From NCBI RefSeq assembly GCF_026262505.1, contig NC_067208.1, positions 4,907,962 through 4,971,961 of the forward strand: a stretch of 64,000 bases of DNA. Reading direction: 5' to 3'. Made by a program: the position numbers and the translations under genes. The notes under the pieces are model-generated. The model did no database searches. It was given only the letters and a program-made list of their open reading frames with translations, and was not told where the DNA came from. How positions within the stretch are numbered: the first letter of the stretch is position 1; each line of letters begins with the position of its first letter. This DNA is from Trichomonas vaginalis G3 (Eukaryota; Parabasalia; Trichomonadida; Trichomonadidae). Below are positions 20,864-30,819 of this stretch, piece after piece.

Positions 20864-21751
20864 ATGAAGCATTTAATACATGACGTAGATGAAGACATGA
20901 ATGAAACTACAGACAAACTTAACTCTTCTCTCATTCTTCCTTTCAGTAAGGACTATGAATTCTGTTCAAATGGCGTGTATTTCTATTGTGGAAAGATGGG
21001 TTCAGGTAAGACATTTAATTTAATTCGTCATATACTCATAACAGAACGTTTAGGAAATGACTCTTACTATGACCAAATCATTATATCAGCAACTTCAGAC
21101 TCTATGGATTCAACAGCGAAAACATTTATGTCAAAAGTTCAAGCCTCTGTCGTTAAAGTTCCAGACAGTGAACTCATTGAATTTCTTCAACGTTACATTC
21201 GACGTAAGAGGAAATATTATGCCATCGTTGAGTTCATACAGTCAGGAATGCAAAAGACTTCAGAAGAGATGGAAAGAATTATTGACAAACACCACTTACG
21301 TCAGTACTCAGGAGTTTACGATATGAAACGACTGACAAACTACATTCTATCAAAACTTTCAAAATACCCCTTCAAAAAATATCCATCAAATACTCTGCTC
21401 GTTTGTGACGACTTCGCCGGAAAAGGTTTAGTGTCAAAGCCTGACTCACCATTAGCTAACATCATAACTAAAGTCAGACATTACCATTTAACTGTAGCAA
21501 TACTTATGCAAACATGGCGTTTCCTTGCTTTAAACATAAAACGTCTCATAACTGACTTCGTTATCTTTCAAGGTTTCTCACGCTATGATATTGAACTCAT
21601 TTGGAAACAGTCAGGTATAACATTACCTTTTGAAGAAATTTGGGAAGCATATAAGTCTCTCATCTCTCCTCGTTCATACCTTGAGATTCATATCATGACT
21701 AATACCATTAAAGTCAAAAATATTCCATGGGAACGACCAACATTGTTTTAA
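20864..21751 (+). CDS. A32-like FtsK/HerA-type DNA-packaging ATPase
   Basis: 295 residues, looks whole. Walker A is GKMGSGKTFNL near residue 45. A Walker B-like NTLLVCDD lies near residue 180, followed by an arginine/glutamine motif region (RHYHLTVAILMQTWRFL). This is the layout of the FtsK/HerA-type packaging ATPases of Polintons, virophages and giant viruses (A32 family), which pump the genome into the capsid. Its stop overlaps the end of the convergent gene at 21748. Confidence 0.85.
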   Translation: MKHLIHDVDEDMNETTDKLNSSLILPFSKDYEFCSNGVYFYCGKMGSGKTFNLIRHILITERLGNDSYYDQIIISATSDSMDSTAKTFMSKVQASVVKVPDSELIEFLQRYIRRKRKYYAIVEFIQSGMQKTSEEMERIIDKHHLRQYSGVYDMKRLTNYILSKLSKYPFKKYPSNTLLVCDDFAGKGLVSKPDSPLANIITKVRHYHLTVAILMQTWRFLALNIKRLITDFVIFQGFSRYDIELIWKQSGITLPFEEIWEAYKSLISPRSYLEIHIMTNTIKVKNIPWERPTLF

Positions 21752-22149
21752 AGTTTAACCTTCAATTGACTGATGGTAAACAAATTCCATGCATCTCTGT
21801 CGCCATTTCTGTTAATATTTTTGCTGTCATTCATATCATCCACTTCTCCATCCGTTAGCTTTTGAGGATATGCGTTAGAATAGCTGTTCTTAAATGAAGG
21901 CTTTTCACCTTTGAGAGCATAAACTCTATAACTTTCTGCATACTTTATGTTTGAACCTCCTGAGCCATCATTGACATAAATTTTTATAGGCTTCCACCCT
22001 TTGTTCATGTTCCTGCTTCTTCCCTTAGCTCTTTTGTTCAGTAGTTCTACATCTTTATACACAGCTCCTGTCTCAGTGAATTCAACAATATTTTCATTCG
22101 TTAGCTTTACATTCAAACCCTTGTCGAGTATATTGTTCATTTCATACAT
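21748..22149 (-). CDS. Unknown protein, 134 residues from the second start
   Basis: A longer frame opens at 22266, but a start at MYEMNNILDKG (22149) avoids overlap with the divergent gene at 22175. The sequence is hydrophilic with repeated Lys/Asn and a YRVYALKGEKPSF segment. It converges with the ATPase gene, the stop codons overlapping by a few bases. No family is recognised. Confidence 0.45.
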   Translation of the reverse strand: MYEMNNILDKGLNVKLTNENIVEFTETGAVYKDVELLNKRAKGRSRNMNKGWKPIKIYVNDGSGGSNIKYAESYRVYALKGEKPSFKNSYSNAYPQKLTDGEVDDMNDSKNINRNGDRDAWNLFTISQLKVKL

Positions 22150-22174
22150 ATAAAAGGTTTTTATTCTATATGAA

Positions 22175-22789
22175 ATGAGAAGCAAATCCATCTTAGCTGG
22201 TGCCGTTAATGTTCCAATTGAACCAACATCAAATGTTGACTCACGAACGACAAACAATATTGTCATAAAGAACTATAGTTCAGAGTGTTTGAAAGAACCA
22301 GAACCAGAGCTGAAATCCGTGAATTTAAACACAGCTTCAAACGCTAACGCTACATCAGATGTTAAGTTAGAGTATCCACCACTGGACCAAATTCTTTCAA
22401 GAGAAGCCAACGACAACCCTTACACAAATGTTCAAACAAATCCTTCAGATAACGTAGACCATTACCTTCTTCAGTTATACCAAACAATTTTACTCAAAGA
22501 CGATAAGAAGCTTTTGACAAATCTTATAAGCAAGAACCAAATAATTCTAACAAAGGAGGACCTTGAAAATGTTATCTCACGAATAACAGGGAAACAATGT
22601 GTCATTGACTATCTCGACCCTGAAATCGAATGCTGTGGTCAAACTCCACTATTCATGAAAATAGGTAACATCCGCATCATTGAAACACCAGGAACTACAG
22701 GAGTTGAGTTTAAGTATAAATATTCGAACGAATATACAAAACTTTCAACAGAATATAAACTTTGTTTGAAATATGTTTTAGTAAATTAA
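22175..22789 (+). CDS. Unknown 204-residue protein
   Basis: Starts MRSKSILAGAVNVPIEP. The N-terminal 90 residues are polar and likely disordered. The C-terminal half is helical, then beta-rich (RITGKQCVIDYLDPEIECC, GVEFKYKYSNEYTKLS). Its stop overlaps the convergent gene at 22786. No catalytic signature was found; an adenain-type protease was looked for and not seen. Confidence 0.45.
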   Translation: MRSKSILAGAVNVPIEPTSNVDSRTTNNIVIKNYSSECLKEPEPELKSVNLNTASNANATSDVKLEYPPLDQILSREANDNPYTNVQTNPSDNVDHYLLQLYQTILLKDDKKLLTNLISKNQIILTKEDLENVISRITGKQCVIDYLDPEIECCGQTPLFMKIGNIRIIETPGTTGVEFKYKYSNEYTKLSTEYKLCLKYVLVN

Positions 22790-23025
22790 AGCAACTTATA
22801 GTATCTATCCAAAACTTCTTCAACAGTATCGAACTCATCTTCATAATGTAGACCTAATCTTATTGACTTGGTGCAGTTTTCACTAACACAATATTTTTCT
22901 GTTCTCTTGACTGACATAACTAACTCATTTGTTTCATCAAACAGCAACAACCAAAGTTCATGACCTAATACATAACATTCATACTTTATATTTTTAGCTC
23001 TGAGTTCTCTTGTAAGCTGTTGCAT
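22786..23025 (-). CDS. Unknown 79-residue protein
   Basis: Starts MQQLTRELRAKNIKYEC and overlaps the end of the next minus gene by 40 bp. Cys-containing and mixed alpha/beta by composition. No family is recognised. Confidence 0.4.
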   Translation of the reverse strand: MQQLTRELRAKNIKYECYVLGHELWLLLFDETNELVMSVKRTEKYCVSENCTKSIRLGLHYEDEFDTVEEVLDRYYKLL

Positions 23026-23750
23026 TTAATATTTTCTAAAAAGTCAACTTCAACAGTCATTCGCACTGGTGCCTTCAGTTCTACAGGCTCTCCTTGAAAG
23101 TCAACAAGTCTGAATTGCATGTCTTTCAAATTATGTGGACTAATGCGAACCCATTTACCTAAATGAGTTGCTATGACAGGAACGTTTGGAATGAACATTG
23201 AATTTACTGCATAACAGAAAGACTTATATTCTACTGAACCTTTACTATTAACTCCTGAAATACCTGTGACATTAGCTATTTTTGACTCAACATACAAACA
23301 ATTGCCATAACATACGTATGGAACAGATTTCATCTCAATCGTTTTGTCAACACTTTTCAAAGGAAATGTCATATGGTATGCTCCTAAAAGAAGTTGAACT
23401 CTATGACTCATTCGTGTTATCTTGAACTCTTTCTTGCTACTGAACTTCAATGTTCCCTCAGAAGAGAGTTCGACATCTATGTTGTCAATAGTTTCTTCAT
23501 TTATGAGAGTATCTATGACTCCAGCAATTTTATCTATTCTATACTCTGCTCTGTTAGGAAATGTTATAAAACTTCTTTTGTCATCTATTTCAATCTCTAT
23601 GAAATCTGTTTCATCTGTTATGACAAAAGTTGCGATAGTATTGAAGTCAACCATTCTGAATGCAAGCGCTTCATTCTGAAGACCTAAGTTTGTTTGTAGC
23701 TTTACTGTCCCGTATTCGTTTGGGTCTGTACTTTGCAAATAGAACAACAT
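22986..23750 (-). CDS. Penton-like minor capsid candidate
   Basis: 254 residues, looks whole and is beta-rich throughout. The C-terminal strand pair (MQFRLVDFQGEPVEL, then P.RMTVEVDFLEN) is the pattern usual at the end of single-jelly-roll penton proteins in Polinton-like viruses, and it is shared with the element 1 gene at 1294-2081. It shares a 17-bp intergenic space with the divergent fibre gene. Adenovirus-type virions place fibres on pentons, so a penton gene next to a fibre gene would make sense. The penton call is inferred. Confidence 0.55.
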   Translation of the reverse strand: MLFYLQSTDPNEYGTVKLQTNLGLQNEALAFRMVDFNTIATFVITDETDFIEIEIDDKRSFITFPNRAEYRIDKIAGVIDTLINEETIDNIDVELSSEGTLKFSSKKEFKITRMSHRVQLLLGAYHMTFPLKSVDKTIEMKSVPYVCYGNCLYVESKIANVTGISGVNSKGSVEYKSFCYAVNSMFIPNVPVIATHLGKWVRISPHNLKDMQFRLVDFQGEPVELKAPVRMTVEVDFLENIKCNSLQENSELKI

Positions 23751-23767
23751 TTTATTCTCATTAAAAT

Positions 23768-26700
23768 ATGACTATTGCTGCATATGCGTATGAAACAAAT
23801 GAAGCAAGAAGAGCACATGAACTAGTAAACGAAAACTCAACTTTAACCATTGAAGGCAATGATTTAGTCATTGACGATGGAAAAACTAAAAAAGTCATTG
23901 ATTTCGATACTTTTAACACTTATGACCCATTCATTACAATAAGTAAAGTTCCTATCATAAATGATGGAACGGTGCAATATATAAATTCTACAGTAGATGC
24001 CTCATTAGTGAAAGTATTAAATGTTCTCATTGAATTGTTAAAGAGCTTTCGATTTGACGACAACATTAAATGCCTAAAGAATTTAGTCATGAATGAGAAA
24101 CAAATTCTCGGCGTTGCTGGTAGCAGTAATGATGTACACCTTATGACATTAGAATATTATAACGAACATAAAGATGAACTGAAAGGAGAGAAGGGTGACA
24201 CCGGACCTCAAGGACCTCAAGGACCACAAGGACCACAAGGACCACAAGGAATACAAGGAATACAAGGAATACAAGGAATACAAGGACCTCAAGGCGAGAA
24301 CGGTTTGGATGGTGTAGATGGAAAGGATGGAAAAACTGCTAAATCATGGATATGGAACCTTATAAATACTGGTTTAACAGCTGCTTCATATGGAGTTCTT
24401 CAATACCAAATCGGAAAGATATGGGCAGTACTTGGTGAAGAAGTTTTAAATGACGTTAAAAATGCTTTGAACTTCATTTCAAATGGTTCGGATACTATTA
24501 AAACTTTATCTGGTTGGATGCAAGAAACAAGGAGTCAAATAGATACTGTAAGACGTATAGCAAACAATGCACGTACGGGATTGGATACTTTACGAGAAGC
24601 ACAAAATACACTAAAGGAAGCAAATGATATTCTTGGCTCAGTATCAGACATGCATGAAGATTGGCTTAAAGGTATTGACAAATCTTTAAAAAATCACAGT
24701 CAGTCTATTGCTGACTACAAGAAAAGTATAGATTTTTTACATAGTGCTATGGACGTACATGATGGAAGCATAAGGAACTTACTTAATGCTAACAATAACT
24801 TACCAGGAACTATTAAAGCATTTATAAAGTCCTTTGTAAAACCTGGTGCTCTAACATTTAGGTCTTTGAGAGCAAGAGCATTGAAGTCAAGAGATGCAGA
24901 AACTCCAACAGAACCTACAGAAGGAACTGAAACAACAGAAACTCCAGAAGAACCACCAAAACCAACAGCTAATGAAATATTGTTCGAATATTTTCCAAGG
25001 TACTCTGTTCTCATTGCATACATTCAAGAAATACTTAAGAAAGCAGACTTGACTTTAGGAGATGATGAAAGTTCTGTATATCTTTCGTTCCAGTTTCAAA
25101 TAGCAGAACTTTTGAGACAGATATGCTTAATGTATGACAACATCTCTGATTTCACAAGATATGATGACGACCATGACCCCGAACACGGTGAAGAAGAAGT
25201 TTTACAAACATCCATTAAGACAGGAAAGGTTTTAACACAAAGTCTCATTATTGACACCAAAGATGGTGAAGTGGACGTTCTTCAAGAGCTGAAGAAAAAT
25301 ACTTCTGAAGGAGGTGGTGGTAGGCATGAACTTGAAATAAATGAGATAGAAGAGAAATTAGCCGAAAAAGCAGATAAAAACCACGTTCATTATATAACTT
25401 CAGACGAACAGATTATAACGGACTACCATGGATATTTAACACGAAGTGATGAAGTGAAGACGGAAGATGTTAATGAAAGAAGATATAAATACATTCGTGC
25501 TAAAGGTTATGACATAAGCTGTACTGTACAGTATGACACGGGTAAAGCACCAGAAGCATTTAGTTATAACGATGAAATTTATGCCTCTACTTTCTCTGTT
25601 AACGGTGTATTAGTTGAACCAAGATTTACATTGAGAGTTAAGACAAAAATAACCGTTGAAGATGCTATTAAAAGTAAAGCTGACAAAGTTGAACTCGAAG
25701 CAATGAACAAAGTTTTGAAATCTCATAAACACAACATCTCCGATATAAATGAACTTCAAGCTACATTAGACAGTAAAGCCGACAAAAATCATACACATAA
25801 ATCCTTCACTACTGTTAGAGCAGACGACATAATATTGAACTATGATTTGGGTTCAAGTGCACCTTTAGAGAATCCGAGTACAAGCGTAAAAGATACTCTT
25901 AACAATTTAGATAAGAGTTGCAGGAATATCGAAGATCATGCCAGAAACTTTGAAGCACATGAACTACCCGCAATGTTAGACAGTAAAGCCGACAAAAATC
26001 ATACACATAAATCCTTCACTACTGTTAGAGCAGACGACATAATATTGAACTATGATTTGGGTTCAAGTGCACCTTTAGAGAATCCGAGTACAAGCGTAAA
26101 AGATACTCTTAACAATTTAGATAAGAGTTGCAGGAATATCGAAGATCATGCCAGAAACTTTGAAGCACATGAACTACCCGCAATGTTAGACAGTAAAGCC
26201 GACAAAAATCATACACATAAATCCTTCACTACTGTTAGAGCAGACGACATAATATTGAACTATGAGTTCAAGTGCACCTTTAGAGAATCCGAGTAAGCGT
26301 AAAAGATACTCTTAACAATTTAGATAAGAGTTGCAGGAATATCGAAGATCATGCCAGAAACTTTGAAGCACATGAACTACCCGCAATGTTAGACAGTAAA
26401 GCCGACAAAAAATCATACACATAAATCCTTCACTACTGTTAGAGCAGACGACATAATATTGAACTATGATTTGGGTTCAAGTGCACTTTAGAGAATCCGA
26501 GTACAAGCGTAAAAGATACTCTAACAATTTTAGATAAGAGTTGCAGGAATATCGAAGATCATGCCAGAAACTTTGAAGCACATGAACTACCCGCAATGTT
26601 AGACAAGAAAGCAGACAAAACAGAGCTTCAAACATTAAAGACTCAGATTCTTGAAACATTATATCCTATAGGCTCTATTTATACGTCAATGAACTCAACA

Positions 26701-27087
26701 AATCCAGCAAGTGTTTTAGGTTTTGGTACGTGGAAGCAGATTGTAGATAAATTCTTATACTGTGCTAACTCTTCAAAGCAAACAGGAGGTTCGAAGAAAA
26801 TTAAAGAAGCAAACCTTCCACCGCACACTCATACAGGAACTACAAACACAACAGGAAATCATTCACATTCAATAACAAAAAGAGGTTATACAAATCTTGC
26901 AGCAGGTTCGGATAGACAGGGAATGCATAGATATGATATTTCAAGTGACCCAGTAGATTCAAGCGCAGGTATTTTCTGTGGAACCGCAGGAAATCATGTC
27001 CATACTTTCACAACAAATCCAACAGGCTCGGGTGCAGATTATATGCCACCATTTGTGACTGTATTCGCATGGTACTGCGTTCAATGA
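23768..27087 (+). pseudogene. Collagen-like fibre protein with phage-type tip, broken
   Basis: A very long structural gene. Parts in order: N-terminal attachment segment (about 140 residues), a collagen-like Gly-X-Y run (GPQGPQ and GIQGIQ type, about 17 triplets, near 24190-24330), a long coiled-coil stalk, a Pro/Thr-rich linker, then four near-identical 70-residue tandem repeats (25769-26600; KADKNHTHKSF type, as in phage fibres). The tip domain has LYPIGSIYTSMN, PPHTHTGTTNTTGNHSH and MPPFVTVFAWY, as in phage tail-collar/fibre tips. The shape is that of a receptor-binding spike. The gene is broken about twice. Confidence 0.8.
25769..26600 (+). repeat. Four tandem repeats of about 210 bp in the fibre gene
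   Basis: Copies start at 25769, 25979, 26189 and 26392 with GACAGTAAAGCCGACAAAAA or nearly so. DNA identity is close to complete, so the amplification is recent. One unit encodes 70 residues of the stalk. Confidence 0.9.
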
Positions 27088-27147
27088 ACGCGCTTGAGCC
27101 TGCTTTGCGGACTTACCGTCTTGAATAAAATCTTTAACTTTACATAA

Positions 27148-28309
27148 ATGAGCTTGAAAGAAGTATTCGAACAACATCCATGGAGGTCATTTAAGAAATT
27201 CAATGAAGCTGCAAAGAGTTGGGGATTTACTAACAGAGCTGAAGTGAAAAGGTTCTTTGACAAAAATGTTGTACATCAAACAAAAATAAACCCTTACGAC
27301 TACTTTTTACCAATTTACTCCAACACTCCTGACGCATACCAATTTGACACTCTCGTTCAAAGCAAAAAGGAGGACATAAACCATTCCTCATCTTCATTAA
27401 TGTTAACACTCGTAAAGCTTTTGCGTATATAATGAAAAATAAAGGAACTCGTGAAGTGTTAAGAGTTTTACAAAAGTTTGTAGCAGAACATAGCCCAAGT
27501 ACTTTAACATCAGACCAAGACAGTGCATACCTCAGCAACGAAATCACAGAATTTCTCATTAAGCATAACATAACTCACTACACTACTGAAGACCATAACC
27601 ATAACATACTCGGCATCATTAACCGCTTCATAAGAACGCTCAGAGATTTAAACCAAGAGCGAGACTTTACCGAAGAAACAATGAAACATTTTCTCGAAGT
27701 ATATAATTCCTCAACACATTCTACAACAGGACATACACCAAATTCAATGACACAACAACAAGAAGAAAAGTATATACAAAAGAAACGAAGTCAAACACAA
27801 AATATCAGAAATCAACACAATTTACCTTCATTCCTGGTACAAAAGTTCGTGTAGTTCTTGACGACAAACCGTTGACAAAGAAACGTTTAAGGTTAAGTAG
27901 AAACTATTATATCGTAGACTCTACGCAAGGTAATGGATATCTTATAAAAGCTGCTGACGACTCCATAGCGTTTTACCCTCGTCATAAATTAGTCGAAAGT
28001 AGTAATGGCAAACTTGCTGAAACCATTGACGAAGCAAAGCGAGGAGTGGTTATTGAAATACTTGGCTATAACACAAACGATGACACTTATAAAGTAAGAT
28101 ATGAAGGAGGTGTTGAAGATGTTATACCATCTAAGAACTTGAGAGAGTCAAAGCCAACACATCTGGGACCATTAGAGCGGGAGTACTGGAAAGACAAAAA
28201 ATATGCCAGAAAGAATAAGAAAATTCTTCTAAACTTTTTCATTAGATGTAAATCAGACATGAATGAGAACAGTCATGTATTATTAATGGTACCATTTATT
28301 TTAACATAA
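27148..28309 (+). pseudogene. Retrovirus-like integrase (Polinton type), broken
   Basis: Pieces of an rve-type integrase: an N-terminal part (SLKEVFEQHPWRSF, FTNRAEVKRFF), the catalytic core (LTSDQDSAYLS and a following helix) and a C-terminal chromo/SH3-like part (YKVRYEGGVEDVIPSKNL). In Polintons this enzyme inserts the element and makes the short target duplication seen here. The gene is broken about twice, so this copy probably cannot move by itself. Confidence 0.8.
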
Positions 28310-28310
28310 A

Positions 28311-28412
28311 GACGCAAAGCGGCGAGGACGAAGTCCATGACCAAAAATAATGTTTAGGGTAGATGGTTAGATCTAACCTCATTTCTACCCTCTTGAATTT
28401 GTCATGAATTTC
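28311..28412. repeat. Hairpin plus GGTAGA/TCTACC palindromic module
   Basis: GCGGCGAGGACGAAGTCCAT (hairpin GGAC-GAA-GTCC) directly after the integrase stop. It is followed by GGGTAGATGGTTAGATCTAA and the complement-like CCTC, then TTGAATTTGTCATGAATTTC. The module is repeated at several other intergenic sites of the element. Confidence 0.75.
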
Positions 28413-28424
28413 CTTAAGACAGAA

Positions 28425-28480
28425 AAAATAAAGTTAGTTTTATTTTTATTTATTTTTTTATTTTGTATGTAAGAACATAT
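28425..28480 (+). promoter_or_regulatory. Promoter cassette 1 of the KilA-N row
   Basis: AATAAAGTTAGTTTTATTTT, a T-rich run, then TTTTGTATGTAAGAACA directly before the ATG. Near-identical cassettes precede the genes at 29715, 30820, 32316 and, less exactly, 33198. In three of them an upstream in-frame ATG lies exactly 18 nt before the conserved start. Confidence 0.75.
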
Positions 28481-29092
28481 ATGACAAACATTGAGTTTGA
28501 AACAGTTAAAAAGATAGACAATGACACCAAATTGGTTAGAATAGGTGATTTAAACGTAAGATACTCAAAGAAATACAACAAATATTCTTTGTCAGACATT
28601 ATATCTCCATCTGGAAAGAAACCGAAGGACTGGGTTAGAATTGCTTCTACTCAGAAAATTTTGACAAGAAATCCTGAGCTTATGATATCAGTAGCATTTC
28701 ATGGAACAAGAGCATATCTTATAGACAAAAGTCTTATACCAATAGTTTTGTTATGGTTAGACCCAGTTGTTGGATATAACTTCATAACATATGGTTCATT
28801 CGATACGGAACGTTGCAGTGAAGGCTTACTTTACATCGTTCAGAAACCGAAGGACTTCAATACAAAGAGATATAAGATAGGAAGGACATATAATATAACT
28901 CTAAGATATGACTCTACAGTCAATAGAGTCAAGGTTGTGTTCGTTAATGATATGAGAGCTGCAGAAACAGAACTACTTGAAAAGTTTGAGAAAATGTATG
29001 GTGCTCCCACGAAAGGTAAAGAAACGTTTGAAGTAGATGAGATAGATAAAGCTATAAAATTATTTGACGAAGTTGCTGAAAAATACATGTAA
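28481..29092 (+). CDS. KilA-N protein with T5orf172/MUG113-type C-terminal domain
   Basis: Start chosen at MTNIEFETVKK; the ATG 18 nt upstream belongs to the shared promoter cassette. Residues about 20-110 look like a KilA-N DNA-binding domain (WVRIASTQKIL, then HGTRAYLIDKSLIPIVLLWL). Residues about 115-190 match the T5orf172/MUG113 GIY-YIG-like domain (LLYIVQKPKDF, YKIGRT, then ETELLEKFEKMYG). This domain pair is known from giant viruses, baculoviruses (Bro-like) and phages. It probably acts as a DNA-binding regulator or nuclease. The frame looks whole. Confidence 0.75.
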   Translation: MTNIEFETVKKIDNDTKLVRIGDLNVRYSKKYNKYSLSDIISPSGKKPKDWVRIASTQKILTRNPELMISVAFHGTRAYLIDKSLIPIVLLWLDPVVGYNFITYGSFDTERCSEGLLYIVQKPKDFNTKRYKIGRTYNITLRYDSTVNRVKVVFVNDMRAAETELLEKFEKMYGAPTKGKETFEVDEIDKAIKLFDEVAEKYM

Positions 29093-29152
29093 AGCGTTTA
29101 TTTTTGGTCTTTTGTGAAAGTCAGAAAATAAAGTTAGTGTCCTTTTTTGTAT

Positions 29153-29375
29153 TTTTTTGTATAAAAGATATGATTTCAGGGATTTTTTTGACGAAGTGTT
29201 AATGTTCACTTCGTCAAAAATAACAGTTATATAATGAAAAAGTGAAAGTTATTCTTCATTTTTTTGTATAAAAGATATGATTTCAGGGATTTTTTTGACG
29301 AAGTGTTAATGTTCACTTCGTCAAAAATAACAGTTATATAATGAAAAAGTGAAAGTTATTCTTCATTTTTTTGTA
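29153..29375. repeat. Two direct repeats of 107 bp with inner palindrome
   Basis: Two near-identical units with period 107. Each contains the stem TTTTTGACGAAGTG, an 8-nt loop and CACTTCGTCAAAAA, plus a piece resembling the promoter cassette (GTATAAAAGATATGATTTC). No gene is seen. Confidence 0.85.
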
Positions 29376-29389
29376 TTTGACGAGAATGT

Positions 29390-29640
29390 CGGGTAGATGG
29401 TTAGATCTAACACGTTTTCTACCCTCATTTCTACCCTCTTGAATTTGTCATGACTTCTTCGTAAATGTTTTGTCAAGACTTCTTCGTAATGAGTGTAAAG
29501 GACCCAAAAATATATTTTAGGGTAGATGGTTAGATCTAACCTCATTTCTAACCTCATTTCTAACCTCATTTCTACCCTCATTTCTACCCTCATTTCTACC
29601 CTCAGCCGCTAAGCGGCGAGACCCAAAGGGTCTTGAATTT
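29390..29640. repeat. GGTAGA/CTACCC repeat cluster with twin hairpins
   Basis: Repeated CATTTCTACCCT units, a TTCTTCGTAAATG stretch shared with element 1, and at 29605-29632 two adjacent GC-rich hairpins: GCCGC-TAA-GCGGC and GACCC-AAA-GGGTC. Confidence 0.8.
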
Positions 29641-29714
29641 TCATGAATTTCCTTAAGATGAAAAAAATAAAGTTAGTTTTATTTTTATTTATTTTTTTAT
29701 TTTGTATAAAAGAT

Positions 29715-30407
29715 ATGATTTCAACAATCGGCACAACAACAATTCAAACAACAGCACCAAATTCGTTAGTCATGAATCCAACATCTATGTTAGTAGAGAT
29801 GAAAAGCTTTATTCCTTCTTCATATACTTTTGAAACAAAAATCCAGAAGATAAAGCAAGAACTTTTAACAAGTAATTTAGACTGTACCGCACAGGATGAA
29901 GAAAATGAAGAATATCTTTATGACATGCAGGACATTATTGACCATTTACCCAAATTGCCTGAAATCCAACAACAAAAGCTCACTATTCATGAATTCGATG
30001 AAATAGAAGTGAAACCAACTGACTCAGTAGAAATAAAGAAGTTCATACGTAAAGTAAATTATGAGTTTCTAGGATATCATTGCAACCATAAAGTTATGGA
30101 CAAAGATTGCGACATGGTATATAAGAACATCTCTGACATATATAAATCCGAAGAATTTAAGACATACGACAACTTTGTTTCATTAGTTGCAGAATGTGTA
30201 TGGCAGATAAGAGATAAAGATAGAAGAGGTAAGGTATGGAATGAACAGATAAAACCAACTGCTTTTGAGTTAAAGAAAACCATTGACGCCTTAGTTGTTC
30301 TAGCAGGTCAAATTTCAATGTATAACGCAAAAATGAATCCACAATGTTCTAAATGTAAAGCAGCAATGAGGAAATATAACTACTCCGTCAAAGAGATAAA
30401 CGTATGA
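29715..30407 (+). CDS. Unknown 230-residue protein
   Basis: Start chosen at MISTIGTTTIQTTAP, directly after the promoter cassette; the longer frame from 29643 would translate the cassette itself. It contains acidic and helical stretches, one Cys pair, CSKCKAAM, near the C-terminus and a second pair (GYHCNHKVMDKDC) in the middle. Four cysteines and histidines could bind a metal. The stop overlaps the next ATG (ATGA). No family is recognised. Confidence 0.55.
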   Translation: MISTIGTTTIQTTAPNSLVMNPTSMLVEMKSFIPSSYTFETKIQKIKQELLTSNLDCTAQDEENEEYLYDMQDIIDHLPKLPEIQQQKLTIHEFDEIEVKPTDSVEIKKFIRKVNYEFLGYHCNHKVMDKDCDMVYKNISDIYKSEEFKTYDNFVSLVAECVWQIRDKDRRGKVWNEQIKPTAFELKKTIDALVVLAGQISMYNAKMNPQCSKCKAAMRKYNYSVKEINV

Positions 30408-30652
30408 GAAACGACTATGCTGACTTAAAGAAAGAAGTAGAGAAACCAGCAGAAGATAAAATGGACATGTTAGCATTTCTGAACAAAAACTATCCAACTG
30501 CTGACGATTTCCTATTATCTGACGTCAAGAAGAAGTATAAAGAAACCTTCGGCATTGTTAAAACATTCGATGTACTAAAAGAAGAAATAGAAGCTACAAA
30601 ACTGTTTAGAATCTCACGAATTCATAACGTATATCATGTAAAATGTTTATAA
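30404..30652 (+). CDS. Unknown 82-residue protein, stop/start overlap
   Basis: The ATG overlaps the previous stop in ATGA, suggesting coupled translation or a shared transcript. Charged and helical (LKKEVEKPAEDKMDMLAFL); it ends ISRIHNVYHVKCL. No family is recognised. Confidence 0.5.
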   Translation: MRNDYADLKKEVEKPAEDKMDMLAFLNKNYPTADDFLLSDVKKKYKETFGIVKTFDVLKEEIEATKLFRISRIHNVYHVKCL

Positions 30653-30659
30653 AATAACT

Positions 30660-30715
30660 GGGGTAGAAATGAGGGTAGAAATGAGGTTAGATCTAACCAT
30701 CTACCCTAAAATATA
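30660..30715. repeat. GGTAGAAATGAGG repeat module, inverted copy
   Basis: GGGTAGAAATGAGGGTAGAA, then GAGGTTAGATCTAACC and ATCTACCCT. It is the same module as at 28347-28412 in the opposite orientation and lies between two gene units. Confidence 0.8.
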
Positions 30716-30819
30716 TTTTTGCTGAATTCAACACAAAAATAATGAATTTCCTTAAGATAGAAAAAAATAAAGTTAGTTTTATTTTTTTCTAACTTTTTAT
30801 CTTGTATGTAAGAACAGAA

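Noticed and set aside
19968-22789. Search for an adenain-type capsid protease among the small Polinton genes
   Set aside because: No His, Asp/Glu and Cys arrangement of that family could be found. The gene may be missing or too divergent to see by eye.
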